A stretch of 64,000 bases of DNA from Coffea arabica. Lineage: Eukaryota > Streptophyta > Magnoliopsida > Gentianales > Rubiaceae. Positions 46,362 through 58,353 of the stretch are shown piece after piece (the first letter of the stretch is position 1; each line of letters opens with the position of its first letter). The notes below the pieces were generated by a model. It was not told the DNA's origin and made no database searches. It saw only the letters and a list, made by a program, of their open reading frames with translations. The stretch is taken from the NCBI RefSeq assembly GCF_036785885.1, contig NC_092326.1, positions 42,494,287 through 42,558,286 of the forward strand. Direction: 5' to 3'. Made by a program: the position numbers and the translations under genes.

Positions 46362-47610
46362 TACATAAAATAACATGTTTGTACCTTCGATTTTTCATGA
46401 TTTCGGGTTTCATTTCTATCCAAATTATGCTCTTGAAAATTTACCTTGTAGTTTCAACCCAAAAAAATTATTGAAAAAAAAAATCACCGGGGTAACCTAC
46501 ACCATATGAGTTTAACATTGAACTTTGAATTAAGGGTGCCTTCATATTGCACTGGCTAAGATTACAAATTCATTTTTTTTTATCTCTTTATGGAAAGGGT
46601 GGGAAGAAAAGATTGGGAAGTGAGAGAAGGAATGCAGACAACGGACAAGGACCCCTCATTGCTGAGGGATAATATCAAAACCCTCCCTGAAGTTTTTCTT
46701 AATATCACTTAGTATTTCTGAGATTTTAAAAATATCACTTATCTCCCCTAATAATTACAAAATAATTATATTAACCTTCCCTTGATATATGATTCACATA
46801 TCAAACAAATGGAGCTCAAAATATTAAAGAAACATAAAAAAAAGTCACATTCTTCTTTCTTCCTCTCTTTCCTTTCTCAAACATTTTCCTTTACTCATTT
46901 TTTCAATGTCTATGGGATTTTTATTTCTAAATTATACTAAATTAAAATTTTTTATCTTTTCGTTTCTTTGGTAGAAGGAGAAAAGTTTTTTTTTTTTTTT
47001 AAATCATGTTTAAAAGTTACAAGGATTACCTAACTACCAAGTGACACCAGGTCTTTATGTAATCCTTGTGTGAAAAGAAAAACTCGGGAAGGTTTCTGAA
47101 ATTATCCCTAAAGATTTTTCACACAAATCAAGACAAAACCCAAGTTTTTTTTTCCCTCTTGCAGGAAGCCGAATCATTGTGTTTGATTTGCACATTATTT
47201 ATACACATTGACTTGCGTATATCATCTACACATTTTTTAATTATTTTTTTATTTCAGATATATCAAATAAAAAAATAATATAATATATTTTATAAAAAAT
47301 TATTTCAAATAATCTCCGGACCAAACAAATTAGATACCACCAAGTGACACCAATATGTCCGTTGATTTTTTAAGTACATACAGGATTAAGTCCTTTTGTC
47401 CGCATGCATCTCTTATTAATGAGAAACTACCAAGAAATGGAGTTCCATTGGACGCTACGAAAAAAAAAAAAAAGCATTGGGAATATTGTCCTTGCTTTGC
47501 TTCGCTCTTCGCTTCTTTTTCCTTTTGGACTACATATCCATACAGACCATAGGCCACGAGAAGCGAACCACACTTGAACAAAAAGCTTTTGCTTTATTGC
47601 TTCTAGAGCA

Positions 47611-47634
47611 ACTAAACTAAACTAAACTAAACTA
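47611..47634 (+). repeat. (ACTAA)n pentanucleotide repeat in the phytocyanin leader
   Basis: Nearly five tandem ACTAA units end one base before the ATG of the phytocyanin gene, so they form the immediate 5' leader or core promoter. Such a repeat could vary in length between individuals and touch start-codon context. Confidence 0.75.
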
Positions 47635-47635
47635 G

Positions 47636-49658
47636 ATGGCACAGATGATGAGTGCCGGAGGATCCAATTCGAAGGGGCTAATGACCCTGCTGCTGCTGTT
47701 TCTTCTCTTTCTGGGCATTGGAGGGAAAAGGGTTGCTGCTCAAGTGCACCATGTGGTCGGCGACGACAACGGTTGGACACCTTCCACAGATCTAGGTTCT
47801 TGGCTTACAGGCAGAGTCTTCAGGGTCGGTGACAAAATCTGTAAGCACACCACCCCTTTCTTGAGTTTTTTCTTGACAGACGCATCAGCCTATGTTTTGC
47901 CTCCTTCCTTGATCCTTCCACCTCCTTTTATGAGCTTAACATGGTCCTAGTCACTCATTCTTGTTCATTATTAGTATTATTACTATTTTTGGTTTGGTAA
48001 GATTCTTGTTGATTACTGATATAATTAGCTTTGCCATGCAAATTTTTTCCCCCTAGAGAAACCTGTCGATCCTCTTTCTCCATCGTCATTAGATTCTTTT
48101 CCTTTTTCAGTCAAATAATCCATCTTTTAAGCACGTGGTAGTTACAGCTTTTGATAATTCCAGGCACAAACTTTGGACTGCAGTACTTCGGTTTTCTTCA
48201 TCTCCTCGTTATTTTGTTGCTCCTGAGTTAGGCACGAAGTTTTAGAAGGTCATTTTGTTGTTCAGCATGCTTGGATTACCCTAATTTTAGAAATAAAACA
48301 GGAAAACTTTTGATTTCGTGAAGTGTTTAATTTGTCTGGAATTCGTTGTGTAGCACATAATAGGTATCGATTCGTTGATGCATAAATGAGACGGAGACGG
48401 AAGTAGCATGCTATAATCGTCTTGGGAGTTTTTTAGTTGTCAAATGGCCACCTAAAACTCTCTTCTTTCTTGTAGTTTGACTGTTAGCTCCAGTAGAAAT
48501 GCTTGATCTCGTTTTAATTAGTTCACTGCTCTGTCTATGTCTCATAGAATCTAGATATGATAATTCGTTAGTACTTGGATGCTTTAAAGAAAAAATTATG
48601 ATAGTAACATATTGTGAGTCTGCAATAGATTAAGCGATGGATTTCTGACAATTGATGGCCATATAATAAAGATTTTGGCCTTTTATCTCTGTGTGGGGCT
48701 GGTGAGAGCTATACATGGGACATGCAAACATTCTGTCTATGTCTTTTAGAATATAGATATGATAATTCATTAGTAATTGGATGCTTTAAAGGGAAAAATT
48801 ATGATAGCAACATATTGTGAGTCTGCAGTAGATTAAGCGATGAATTTCTGACAATTGATGGCCATATAATAAAGATTTTGGGCTTTTATCTCTGTGTGGG
48901 GCAAGTGAGAGCTATGCATGGGGCATGCATACATTCGATTCCCAGAAGAATAGAAGTCAGTGCATTGGCACCCACATAGGATAGAGTGCCTAACTTTCAA
49001 CCAACCACAGATGTTACGCAACAAATCCTATTTCATTGAGTTGCGTGCGTGTATTATGAGTGCATTGTGGTTCATATAGGACATATTGTCCAACTTTCCA
49101 TGACATAAATACAGTAAGGACCTCCCATTAATGTCAGTTTTCTGTAGGTCATTAGGGCTTGGATGCTAGATAGGATAAATAAATGACACTTAACTGCATG
49201 AGAAGAAGGGTAGAATTCAAGAAGCAACAATTATGATTATCTACTCTGAAGTACAAAGAAGTTTTCTTCCTTTTATCTTAGTCCCACGCTTGGGAGTATG
49301 TTAACTGCAGCAATTCATTGTGATGAACTGCACAGGGTTTGCCTACCCAGCAACTGAAGAGAGAATCCTGGAGCTCCAAACATCCGAAGAGTTCTTTACT
49401 TGTGATCTATCCAATCCCATCAGAATGTACACCAGCGGCCTGGATAAGATACCCCTCGAGAGTGAGGGCGTCAGATTCTTCACCAGTGGCAGCTCGGACA
49501 GCTGCAAAAATGGATTGAAGCTCCCAGTGAAGGTGCATCCTCAAGTGAAAAATGAGACCCTTGCTGATGGCCCCACATCACCAGCTGCTGCACCCCACTT
49601 CCCTGGCCTCTCTGTTGCACTATTTGTTGGATTGGCTCTCTTCTGCGTGGGCATGTAA
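47636..49658 (+). CDS. Early-nodulin-like phytocyanin, probably GPI-anchored
   Basis: Two exons (47636-47840 and 49336-49658) split inside the TGG codon of GDKIW, a splice position typical of phytocyanins, giving 175 aa. Residues 1-36 form a signal peptide (LLLLFLLFLGIGG, then AAQ). The plastocyanin-like domain shows VGDDNGWTP, FRVGDKIWFAYPA, TSEEFFTCDL and FFTSGSSDSCKNGLKLPVKV, with Cys91 and Cys125 placed to form the family disulfide. The copper-ligand histidines of blue copper proteins are not at their usual positions, so this is an early-nodulin-like rather than copper-binding member. NET at 141-143 is a glycosylation site. A Pro/Ala-rich linker and a hydrophobic C terminus (LSVALFVGLALFCVGM) suggest a GPI anchor at the plasma membrane. 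Intron 1 is 1.5 kb and contains a 202-bp tandem duplication. Confidence 0.88.
48531..48934. repeat. 202-bp tandem duplication in the phytocyanin intron
   Basis: Two adjacent copies (48531-48732 and 48733-48934) both start CTGTCTATGTCT and share GATTAAGCGATG, TTCTGACAATTGATGGCCAT and ATCTCTGTGTGGGGC. They differ at a modest number of positions, so the event is moderately old. It lies entirely within the intron. Confidence 0.88.
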
Positions 49659-50665
49659 CGCACCCGCATCTTTCCTTCTGCTGCTGTCTCTTAGGACTGT
49701 TTATCTACCCGTTTATGTTGGTTGACCACCTGCTTTTCTTTTTAGTCGTAATTCCTAGGCAGCTTCCTGGAAACATCCTCATTTTACTTTCTGTATCTGT
49801 TGGCTTGTGAAGCATATAAAACTGTCGAGGATTCTGGTGTCTTGTGTAATGACTTTAATTTTTATGTAACCGTCGGATTTGATGCATAATGACTTAATTT
49901 TTATACAAATGTGCTAGGTGATGGTCCGATTATTTGTCGTATCAAATTCATGTCATAAGTCCGCTTGCAGAGATTAGTGATGTCTCCTTTTTTGGTTCTG
50001 TGCGCTATTGTCTTCGTGCTTGGATACGGTTATGGCCCACCTGAGAACTAAAGGACGATTCAGATTTGATATTTACATTAACATTATGGATGGAAAGAAC
50101 ATCAACTGGTGTGACTTGTCTGGATAAGGAAGAACGGAAGGAAAATAACTCTCTGAATCTGGCAAAGGTGAAAGGTGCACTTTTATCTCGGGAAATGAAC
50201 ATTACTGAAAATTGTTCACCGAAAACTGATTAAAAGCAACGACGCGCACTACTATTAAGAGTATTTTAACCACCATGAGAACGTTTTGCAATGAAACTAA
50301 ACGCTAAGAAAGAACGTCTCCGACCACGCTAAACCAAACCACCAAGAGCACACATGTTCGACCTTTGGGGCAAAAAACACTACTACTATCTTCAAACATG
50401 CAAGACAAAATCTGATTATTATTATAGCTAAACGTAGCATTACAAACAAAAAATTCACATATCACAACATTCAAGCAATAACTTGTAACCAGCAAACGAA
50501 AAATCTCTGCCAAAATTAGGAACACGAGAAACAGAAGCTAAGATAGATACCCGGATTAACAAAGCTTGAAGTCCACTCAATCTCTACATTTGTCACTTGC
50601 TTGTTTTCAGACTCAATTGTCCGGTTGTTATTGTACACGAGGAAAAAGGGTAAATTTTCAAGAAA
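49659..50665. other. Convergent 3' region, phytocyanin and TFIIF alpha genes
   Basis: About 1 kb between the plus-strand stop at 49658 and the minus-strand stop at 50666. It should hold both 3' UTRs. No other gene or repeat was recognised. Confidence 0.5.
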
Positions 50666-53600
50666 TCACCTATCCCTCAGCACTACATAGTTTGACCCGC
50701 TTGTCTTCTGTATCTTGGAAATCCTCCTTAATATAGCTGCGAAGGCATCCTTGTCCTGCATCACAGGAAATTGTAAGCAGCAATATGACAAGAAAACGAT
50801 TCAAATACTGACTGCAACATTAGGTGTTCTTGTTCCATAACATTCAGTTGCACATCTCCTACATAGTAATATGACATTTCCCAGCCCTCAGTCACCCCCA
50901 GATAAAATTCAAAGCTGCAACACTTGTTATCAGCTGTTGTCCATCTCAGCACCTGAACAGCTTTGCTATGTTTATAAGATATCCAATTTATACCCAACAA
51001 ACCCTATCAGATTCTCCAAAACATCTGAAACATGCTTCTTTTCCTCCCAAAAAAAAAAAATAAAATTGCTTCTTCATTGATATTTTGTACACTGCATTGC
51101 AATTAGAAGGTTGGCCAATAAGCTGTATAGCACAATGGGCATACGAATATTTTTGTGAAACTGTTCTGGAAGCTTCAAGTGGAAAGGCCTATAAGCAGCA
51201 TTTTACACAATATCCTAAAGAAGGTCTTACAGTAAACTAATTTAATTCCAAATGCCACTATTTATTCTATTCCACTCAGAAAGAAAACCTCCAAGTGCCA
51301 CAAATCCTTGGGTAAAGTAAGCTTATTTATTCAAGAAATTTCCAGTTGCTAGTGACTTGCTTTCATTTTCTTCCCTAGGATCCAAGAGAACTTTAAAATT
51401 GTTCATGAAGATTAATTCCACACACTCAACTAATTGCTTGGAATCCTCACTGTAACTATCCTTCTTCCCATGCTGTAGTTTATCACCATCTTTACTTGAA
51501 GAACTCTTGACTTTATATATCTCATTTTGCATTTCATACTCCATCCATGTACACAAATACTGAGGAGAGGCTATAGTTGGGGCTTGATAGCAAAGTTGCA
51601 GACAAGACTGGAAAGATATTTACAAGAAAACAATATAAAGTACCTCTTTCGTTTTGAGTCTAGATTTAAATTTGGCAACAAGATCCTGAGTAGTCACTGG
51701 CCCCTTCTGCAATAAAACAGCCCTAATCTCATCTTCAGTGACTGGACCAGAAGGAGTTGACCCTGTTTTTGAAGATGGCTGTTGCGATACAGCTTTTGGA
51801 GTCACAGTATTCTTCGAGCCAGAAGTATTTTCACTTTTAACAGGCTTTGCTTCCTGAAAATACAAAATAAAAAATAAAAAGATGGTCATTGAAGTAAAAG
51901 TGAGTTAAAGATAGTTGAAAACCAACAGAGTAATATCTTCCACAGATTATTTTCATCTATTGGAATTAAATAAATACAACAAGGTAACTAAATGTATTAC
52001 ATTTTCGGATTTGACTTTTTTAAGAGGTGTCCCATTTGCCGCTTTCACTTCTTCACCATTACTTTTTCTTTTCCCCTTTGCCGACTTTGAAGTAGGAGGA
52101 GTTCCCCGAGAAGGTCCAGGAGCAGCTGATTTTAGTGGACTGATGTTCTCAGTTGGTTCTTCTTTAAGAGTTTCCTTTTGTTTTGGTGCTAACACAGGAG
52201 AAATATCATCTTCCATCTGGAGAATTGAAACAAAAGAACTTTATGATCATTAAGTTCATAAAGAAAAGAGGCCAAACAAAGAGCGGTTAACAATCCACTT
52301 GGTATAAGAGATTATTAACTACGAGAACATCAGAAAGGACTCCAAGGGTTCTTTCACAAGTCTTTTTAGCACCCTTCCCATCAATTTGTAGAACAAAAAG
52401 GATGAAATGGAAAATCTGTCGAACGATTTCCCATAACTAGAAAAAAACAGCTAGAACTAACGACAAACCAAAAAGTTACTTACATCGTCATCATCATCAT
52501 CTTCGTCTTCTGCATCTGAGTCATTCAGCCCATTAGCTCGGCCAAGCAATTTCTTCAACTCCTTTCCAGATTTGCTTAGCCCTCCCCCCTCCTCTTCATC
52601 ACCTTCTTCCTCATCCTCATCATCCTGCAACACAAAAGTAATCACACAACCATCAAGAAGACAAGCTAAAGAGTACAAAAAGATGTACAATACAAAAAAT
52701 TTAGAAGTACAATGGAAAGCAAAGTACAAAACTATACAGGCAACACACAGGAGGGTACTCAAGATCAGCAACGATGCTTCCACCTAAGGAAACTCATATT
52801 TATAGATGCAGTTCCATGGTATAACGACGTCTACTGTAGCGTCACCACCACCAGTGCTTTGCAGTTAATTAAATCAATTAAACAAGTGTGTTTCTAGACT
52901 TTCTACCACCTAAAATAATTAATGAAGCCTGTCTTTCTGCAAGCGAGAAGAAGTGGTAATGTACAAGAAATCCGTCCACACAGACTGTAGGCATCACAAA
53001 GGATGCTTGTCTGAGAAGCAGAAGATAATCTTCAGCGTCACAACTAGACCATTCAAATTTCAAATGCAAATGCAATCATAATAAACCTGCTTAATTTCAG
53101 GAGGAGCAGGAATTTCAGGGGCCAATTCTTCACGTTCCTCTGTATAACAAGTTTCATCATCATCGGTAAAGATTTCTTCATGCTCCCAATCATCACCTAC
53201 AGAAAAATGAGTAATGCAAATGCTTAGCTCAGGTTCAATTTTGTCCTTGGGAAGTTTAGAGCAAGCAGGCAGTGAGTCAGAGAAACCGGGTGAGGAACTT
53301 CTGAAATCCACAAAGGTAATAGCATTTCATGTCCATGTCATTAATTGCCAAATATTAGCAATATGGAAATATCAAGTCAACATACAATGCGTCAGCCAAA
53401 TATTTCCAGTAGGTTATTTTCCATCACAAATTAATGCAGAAATTGTTAGGCATACAAAACTATAGACGTAGGAAAAGAGGCAAGCAAAGTGATAATATAC
53501 ACCAGGAGGCAAACAATAAACCAAATCTATTGTTACTAGCTGAATAGACCCATTATGACATCCTTGTAGATATAATGAGACAGAAAAAAAAAAAAAAAAA

Positions 53601-56600
53601 GAGAACTAAAGGTGCTCAGCAGTCAAAATGCAACACAATGCATGTTATCAGAGAATAAAAGCTCACCTTTTTCAATATCATCATCATCAAGATCAAGATC
53701 ACCTCCTCTTGGACCTTCTTCATCATCATCACCACCTTTTTGATTGAGACCCAGCCTATTTTTTCTTGCAGCCTCTTCCTCTTCATCTTCCTCACCCCTA
53801 TCTGATGCATTGGCCTCTTCATCATCACCCCCCGCTTTCTTGCGTCCCCTTCCACCGCCAGCTCCAGCTTCCTTGTCATCAATTTTTTCAACTTCACCAA
53901 ATGCGGCTGGTCCATTATTTGCTGCTTTCATCATCCACCGCTGATACCCATCTGCAGTTTTCCTTCTATTTTTCATCTTCTCTTCTGCTTCTTCAAGAGT
54001 AAGTTGTTTATATTGTGCAACTTTGTTGAAATTGTACCTGACATCGAGGGCAGTATGCATGCATACAGTCAAAATGCAGCATTTAACAGATAGAACTAGA
54101 TGCACGGTACCATGATAGCATATAAGATGCATAAGCCATAAAGACCATAATATGATGTCTGCAACATGCATACCATGAACCCGCAGGAATGGCAACAAAT
54201 TCTCTTCCTTGAAGCATCAGGAGATAATAGGTGGCTGATTGTGCACCCTCAAGTTGACCGTGGTACTGAGTCCCCGTTTCATCTTCCAGCAGCCAAGGCT
54301 TATTCTTGTACTTCTCCTGTGCAACAAAACTATATTATGGTAAGCCAGGGCAACACTTCAACAAAAGAAAGCTCAACAGACAAGCCACATATATGTCAGG
54401 CTATCTGACGGTTAAAAGCACAAAAACTCATTCCAATATAGTCCTCATGGAAAAATGAAGAGCAATGGAAATTATCCTATCTATTTTCCAATGTAATCTC
54501 TTCTAAAGCTTCCTCAAAAATCACAGAAATAACATTTTGTAGCTGTCTACTCTTTAACCAGCATCTTAATATCTAAGCAACTTCCCTAATTTACTCCAAG
54601 AAAAAACAAACGGGATCATCCACAAAGGCTACTGCTATTGTGGCTGGTCATCGATCTTCCACTAGCAGCTGAAAATTGAATTCCAGCCATGCCTGACTCT
54701 AGAACTTCTAAGCATGCCGGACTTTTTAACTTCTAAGCATACCTAATCCTTAAACTTCCACGAATAGCTGCTAATAGGGCTGCTTCTAGGGACAATTACT
54801 AAGCAGCGTAAATGAACTCTACAGCTCACACAGTGAAACTAAAATTTCTCTTCTTCAATTGTTTTGATGGCTTTGCCGGCCTGCGAAGTTGAACCAAAAA
54901 GAGATTTTCCCAAAGAAAACGCATGGAATAGGCCAAAAAACAAAACCTAAATATTAGTGACTATTCTCCCTCCCAAAAAAGGGAAATGCTAAACATGCTC
55001 CCCCTCACAGGAACACAAAATAATTAGGCAATTTCACATAATATCTAAAACTAAGAATCTAAGCACTGAATCCAAAAACTAGCAGCAAGACCCCATGAAA
55101 ATTTGCCCTCTTTGCTAAACATACTCCTCCTCACAGGAACACAAAATAATTAGGCAATTTCACATAATATCTAAAACTAAGAATCTAAGCACTGAATCCA
55201 AAAACTAGCAGCAAGACCCCATGAAAATTTGACGAATCAAGCACTTCTTTTCACAGTTTCACATACATATTAAAATCTTCACAAATTTCTGGCCCCATTG
55301 ACCATCACCTATTCCAAATTCTACTTACATGGAACAGCATAAGCAAATCAGAAAAAGCAAAGAGGGCAAAGGTAGAGATAGAAGAAGGAAACTGCATTCA
55401 TTCAGATAAAACCAATACCCGCAAGGTATCAGTAACTTGGCGCCCCATCAAGCCTTCTTTCTGCAAAGACCACTTATTCTCACTTTTCTTCTTGGAAAAG
55501 TTTGGTAAACCAGTAATGAATCTGCCGATGAAGTAGTTTTTGTCATTACTAGAACAAGCTCGTACGTTATATTCCTGAAGAAGAGAAATTGATATCCAGA
55601 AATTTAGCCTCAAATTTCTGAAGTAACAAATAAAAACATACAGCAAGAAGAAACTCCTTAACAATCAAAAGATCATTTCATGTACTTCCCCTGTATATAC
55701 TCCGACATACAAAGTTCCTTTTCAGCATAATGTGGTCTACAAAAAGACAATCATTGTTCTCGCATAGTGGGCACAAACTGAAACACAACAGGCCCTGACA
55801 TGATTTAATGGGCCATGAGTTCATGTAAAGTGAATCTTTTACTACCAACTTATTTCCTTTTACAAGGCTCATATCAGAAGTTGATTTTTTAAGGCAGTAT
55901 GTATACAAAACACTTACGATGTGATACAACTCACTAAATGTGATACATAAACAGACCATATATATCAAATCTAGCGACTCTGGTTTTAAAAAATTAACAA
56001 TTAGTTGCACCAGTAGTATGTTTTTGTCCATCCAATTTTGACTGCCTTAAGAAAACAGAAAGCTGCATTTCCAAACTCAAAGGCTAGTGCAACTCCAAGA
56101 ACAAGTCGAAACATTCATTCAGGAAGTAGTAGTCTTGTCCTGCAAAAGCTTCTCCCAAATCCCTTCCCGTCACATATTGCAGTAAAACAGGGCCTATCAC
56201 TATGTTTTTGTCTCTCACTGTCCATCCATCAATCTCCCGTCTCCATCCTTTTGATCCTATGCCTTTCCCGCAGCACCATCCTCTCGCTTTCTCATCGTTC
56301 TCCTACCAAAAAATAAACTCTCTCCTAATCCTCTGTCCCCTCCACCACCATTCCTCCTACTCCAGTCCTCCACAAAAGCGTCATTCCCAAATGCATTTGC
56401 AATATCCTTTTTTTTTTCTGGATATCTAGCATCGCTCTTCATTTGATCCTAAATGAAAGATATATTTCCCATTTCTCCTTCTGCCCAATATAGCTTAAAA
56501 GACACTAGCTATCAAGTAAAAGTACATTCTGTTGTTATCAATAATGAACACCCACTTAAACAGGACAATAAATTAGACGAAGATCAAAAGGCCCGTCAGA

Positions 56601-56869
56601 AAAGTGCTAACTAACAACTAGCAATACATAAACAGACTAATAAAGCGATCGCAAATGAACAGATATTATCCCGTGGCCAAAGTGGGAAGAAGACATACGC
56701 GGATCAAGCGAGTGATGGGGGTTCCGCACTCGTAGCACTTAGCGCGATTCTCAGCCATGGTCTTCCCACAGGTAACGCACAAGGTCAAGTGCTTGCACGT
56801 GCTGCCGTACAGCTCCGCCGTGGACCCGCAGCCGCTGCACGACGGCTTCAGTATCAAATCTATCGACAT
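50666..56869 (-). CDS. TFIIFA: TFIIF alpha subunit (RAP74)
   Basis: Nine minus-strand exons (56699-56869, 55419-55574, 54174-54316, 53667-54037, 53087-53196, 52484-52624, 52001-52216, 51644-51853, 50666-50755) join in phase to 535 aa, about the length I recall for Arabidopsis. Residues 1-57 carry a plant-type cysteine cluster (C11, C14, C25, C31, C34, C45, C48) that should bind zinc. The dimerisation region follows (NYFIGRFITGLPNF, KYKNKPWLLEDETGTQYHGQ, ATYYLLMLQGREFVAIPAGS). Then come a long Lys/Glu/Asp-rich centre with GEVEKIDD and DDWEHEEIFTDDDE, and the C-terminal winged helix (TEDEIRAVLLQKGPVTTQDL, AFAAILRRISKIQ, NYVVLRDR). TFIIF alpha pairs with the beta subunit, binds RNA polymerase II and helps initiation and elongation in the nucleus. 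Intron 2 has a recent tandem duplication. No damage seen. Confidence 0.94.
54988..55232. repeat. 126-bp near-identical tandem duplication in TFIIF alpha intron 2
   Basis: Copies at 54988-55113 and 55114 to about 55232 share long identical runs, including GGAACACAAAATAATTAGGC and GCAAGACCCCATGAAAATTT. Only a few differences are visible, near the left ends (CATGCTCCCCCTC versus CATACTCCTCCTC). The duplication is recent and lies inside an intron. Confidence 0.92.
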
Positions 56870-57600
56870 CTTCAAATATCAAAATCCTACACTAAATTTT
56901 TGTAAAAATTTACAATTATCGATTTAGTATCCTTCGAGTGCGTGTTTGAAATATTCAGATCAATTGTTGCAGAAATACTAATAAATCGTCGAATTGCGAG
57001 GGCTGGGGGGGGGAAGAAGAATTAGGGTTTTCAAATGCAAAGGATGGGGTGGGAAATTTGAAAGGTGGTTTTAAATTTTTAGCCGTTGTTAGTTTAGTTG
57101 GGATCAGTATCTGGATGGATCGTCGACATTTTTTCTTTAATTTTTTTACTTTCTGATGGAAGAGCTATTCTGTGGAACTCTGGATTGAAGAAGAACAAAG
57201 CTAGCGAATGGGAGCCGGGAGGCTGTCAGTCGGGGATTATATAGACTCTGGGACAACGGTGCGGTTTATTGGTACACAAATGGATCCGATCCGTCAATTA
57301 GTGTCGATTGGGTCTACTCCAGCCCAAGTGAGAGCCCATTCCACCCACTGTGAGTGGTTGGGCCTGCTTGGCCGTATAAAAATCAGCCTCACAGCGTCCT
57401 GGCGAGAAAATTTGTCACAGTCTGAGCAAACTGCTACTAGTTAATAAGCTTGGGCTTTGACGAATAAAAAATGCTCCATTAAAATTATTGGGAACCAGTA
57501 ATATAAGTCAAATAAAATTGTAGGACCATTAAATGTCATAGGTCCGTAATGAAATAAAATTTCTCCGAGCTGAGCTTACTGAAAGAGTGACAGGTACACC
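56870..57600. promoter_or_regulatory. Upstream region of the TFIIF alpha gene
   Basis: Minus-strand 5' leader and promoter side. A short G run lies near 57005-57013, and pyrimidine-rich sequence on the coding strand lies next to the start codon. No TATA box was recognised. A 78-codon plus-strand ORF at 57208-57444 has no recognisable features. Confidence 0.4.
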
Positions 57601-58345
57601 TAGGGATGGCAACGGGGCGGGGTTGGGGCGGGGGACCCCTCCCCCGTCCCCCGCCCCGTCCCCCGCCTCCCGCCCCTGCCCCGCGGGTGCCCGCGGGGTT
57701 AATAAAATTTTATTATACAATTAAATTTTAATAAATAATCAAGTACTAAAATATCAACACATCACCAAATTATTATTCATTGTAATTTTACAATTGAAAC
57801 TCATAAAAATAATCAAACAGAAGTTATTTGAATACAATCCAATATGATGAAATAAATATAACTAAAATAGTCAAATTTTCACTTTTTGTACAAATGCAAT
57901 CACTAATTCATCATTGTGTTTGTGCTTTTTTTTTTTGAGAAAAAAGTGTTATTCTATTAAGTGTAATTAGAAATTTAGTATAAATGTATTAGTAAATTTA
58001 GTATAACTATTTAATAAATTCTATTAGTAGACATGTATAATTATTCATATAATTGATAATATCAATTATATTACATAAACTAATATACATTATATAATAC
58101 ATCTAACTAATAATATCATTATCATAAGTTTATAACTAATTAAGTTACATATAATATATAGTCATTTATATATATATATATTTATATATATATATATATA
58201 TTTTTTGCGAGTGGCGGGGCGGGGGTATACTCCCCCGCCCCCCGCCCCGTTTCTAAGCGGGGGGAAAAAAATTCTCCCCCGCCCCCGCCCCACCCCCCGC
58301 CCCGTGAGCTCCCCGCGCGGGCACGCGCCCCCATTGCCATCCCTA
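57601..58345. mobile_element. hAT-type MITE with GC-rich ends and perfect 8-bp TSD
   Basis: Terminal inverted repeats TAGGGATGGCAACGG (left) and CCATTGCCATCCCTA (right) are flanked by an identical 8-bp duplication GGTACACC (57593-57600 and 58346-58353), the hallmark of hAT transposition. Both subterminal zones (about 57612-57700 and 58212-58330) are extremely G/C-rich and strand-biased, while the middle is almost pure A/T with a TA microsatellite (about 58167-58202). No transposase frame exists, so this is a 745-bp non-autonomous element. Confidence 0.92.
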
Positions 58346-58353
58346 GGTACACC

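Larger units (their letters stand above)
43078..47610. other. Intergenic region with several MITEs
   Basis: A long spacer holding a 54-bp tandem duplication, a candidate inverted-repeat element at 44444-44714, a MITE copy at 44889-45055 and a Stowaway element at 45903-46361. A 127-codon minus-strand ORF at 45301-45684 is unrecognised and unsupported. A fragment near 47265-47325 resembles one end of the GTTTGTTTGGAT MITE family. Confidence 0.5.

Noticed and set aside
53616-54002. Several ORFs on both strands over the acidic region of TFIIF alpha
   Set aside because: The repetitive GAA/GAT codons of exon 4 keep other frames open; they are shadows of the real exon.
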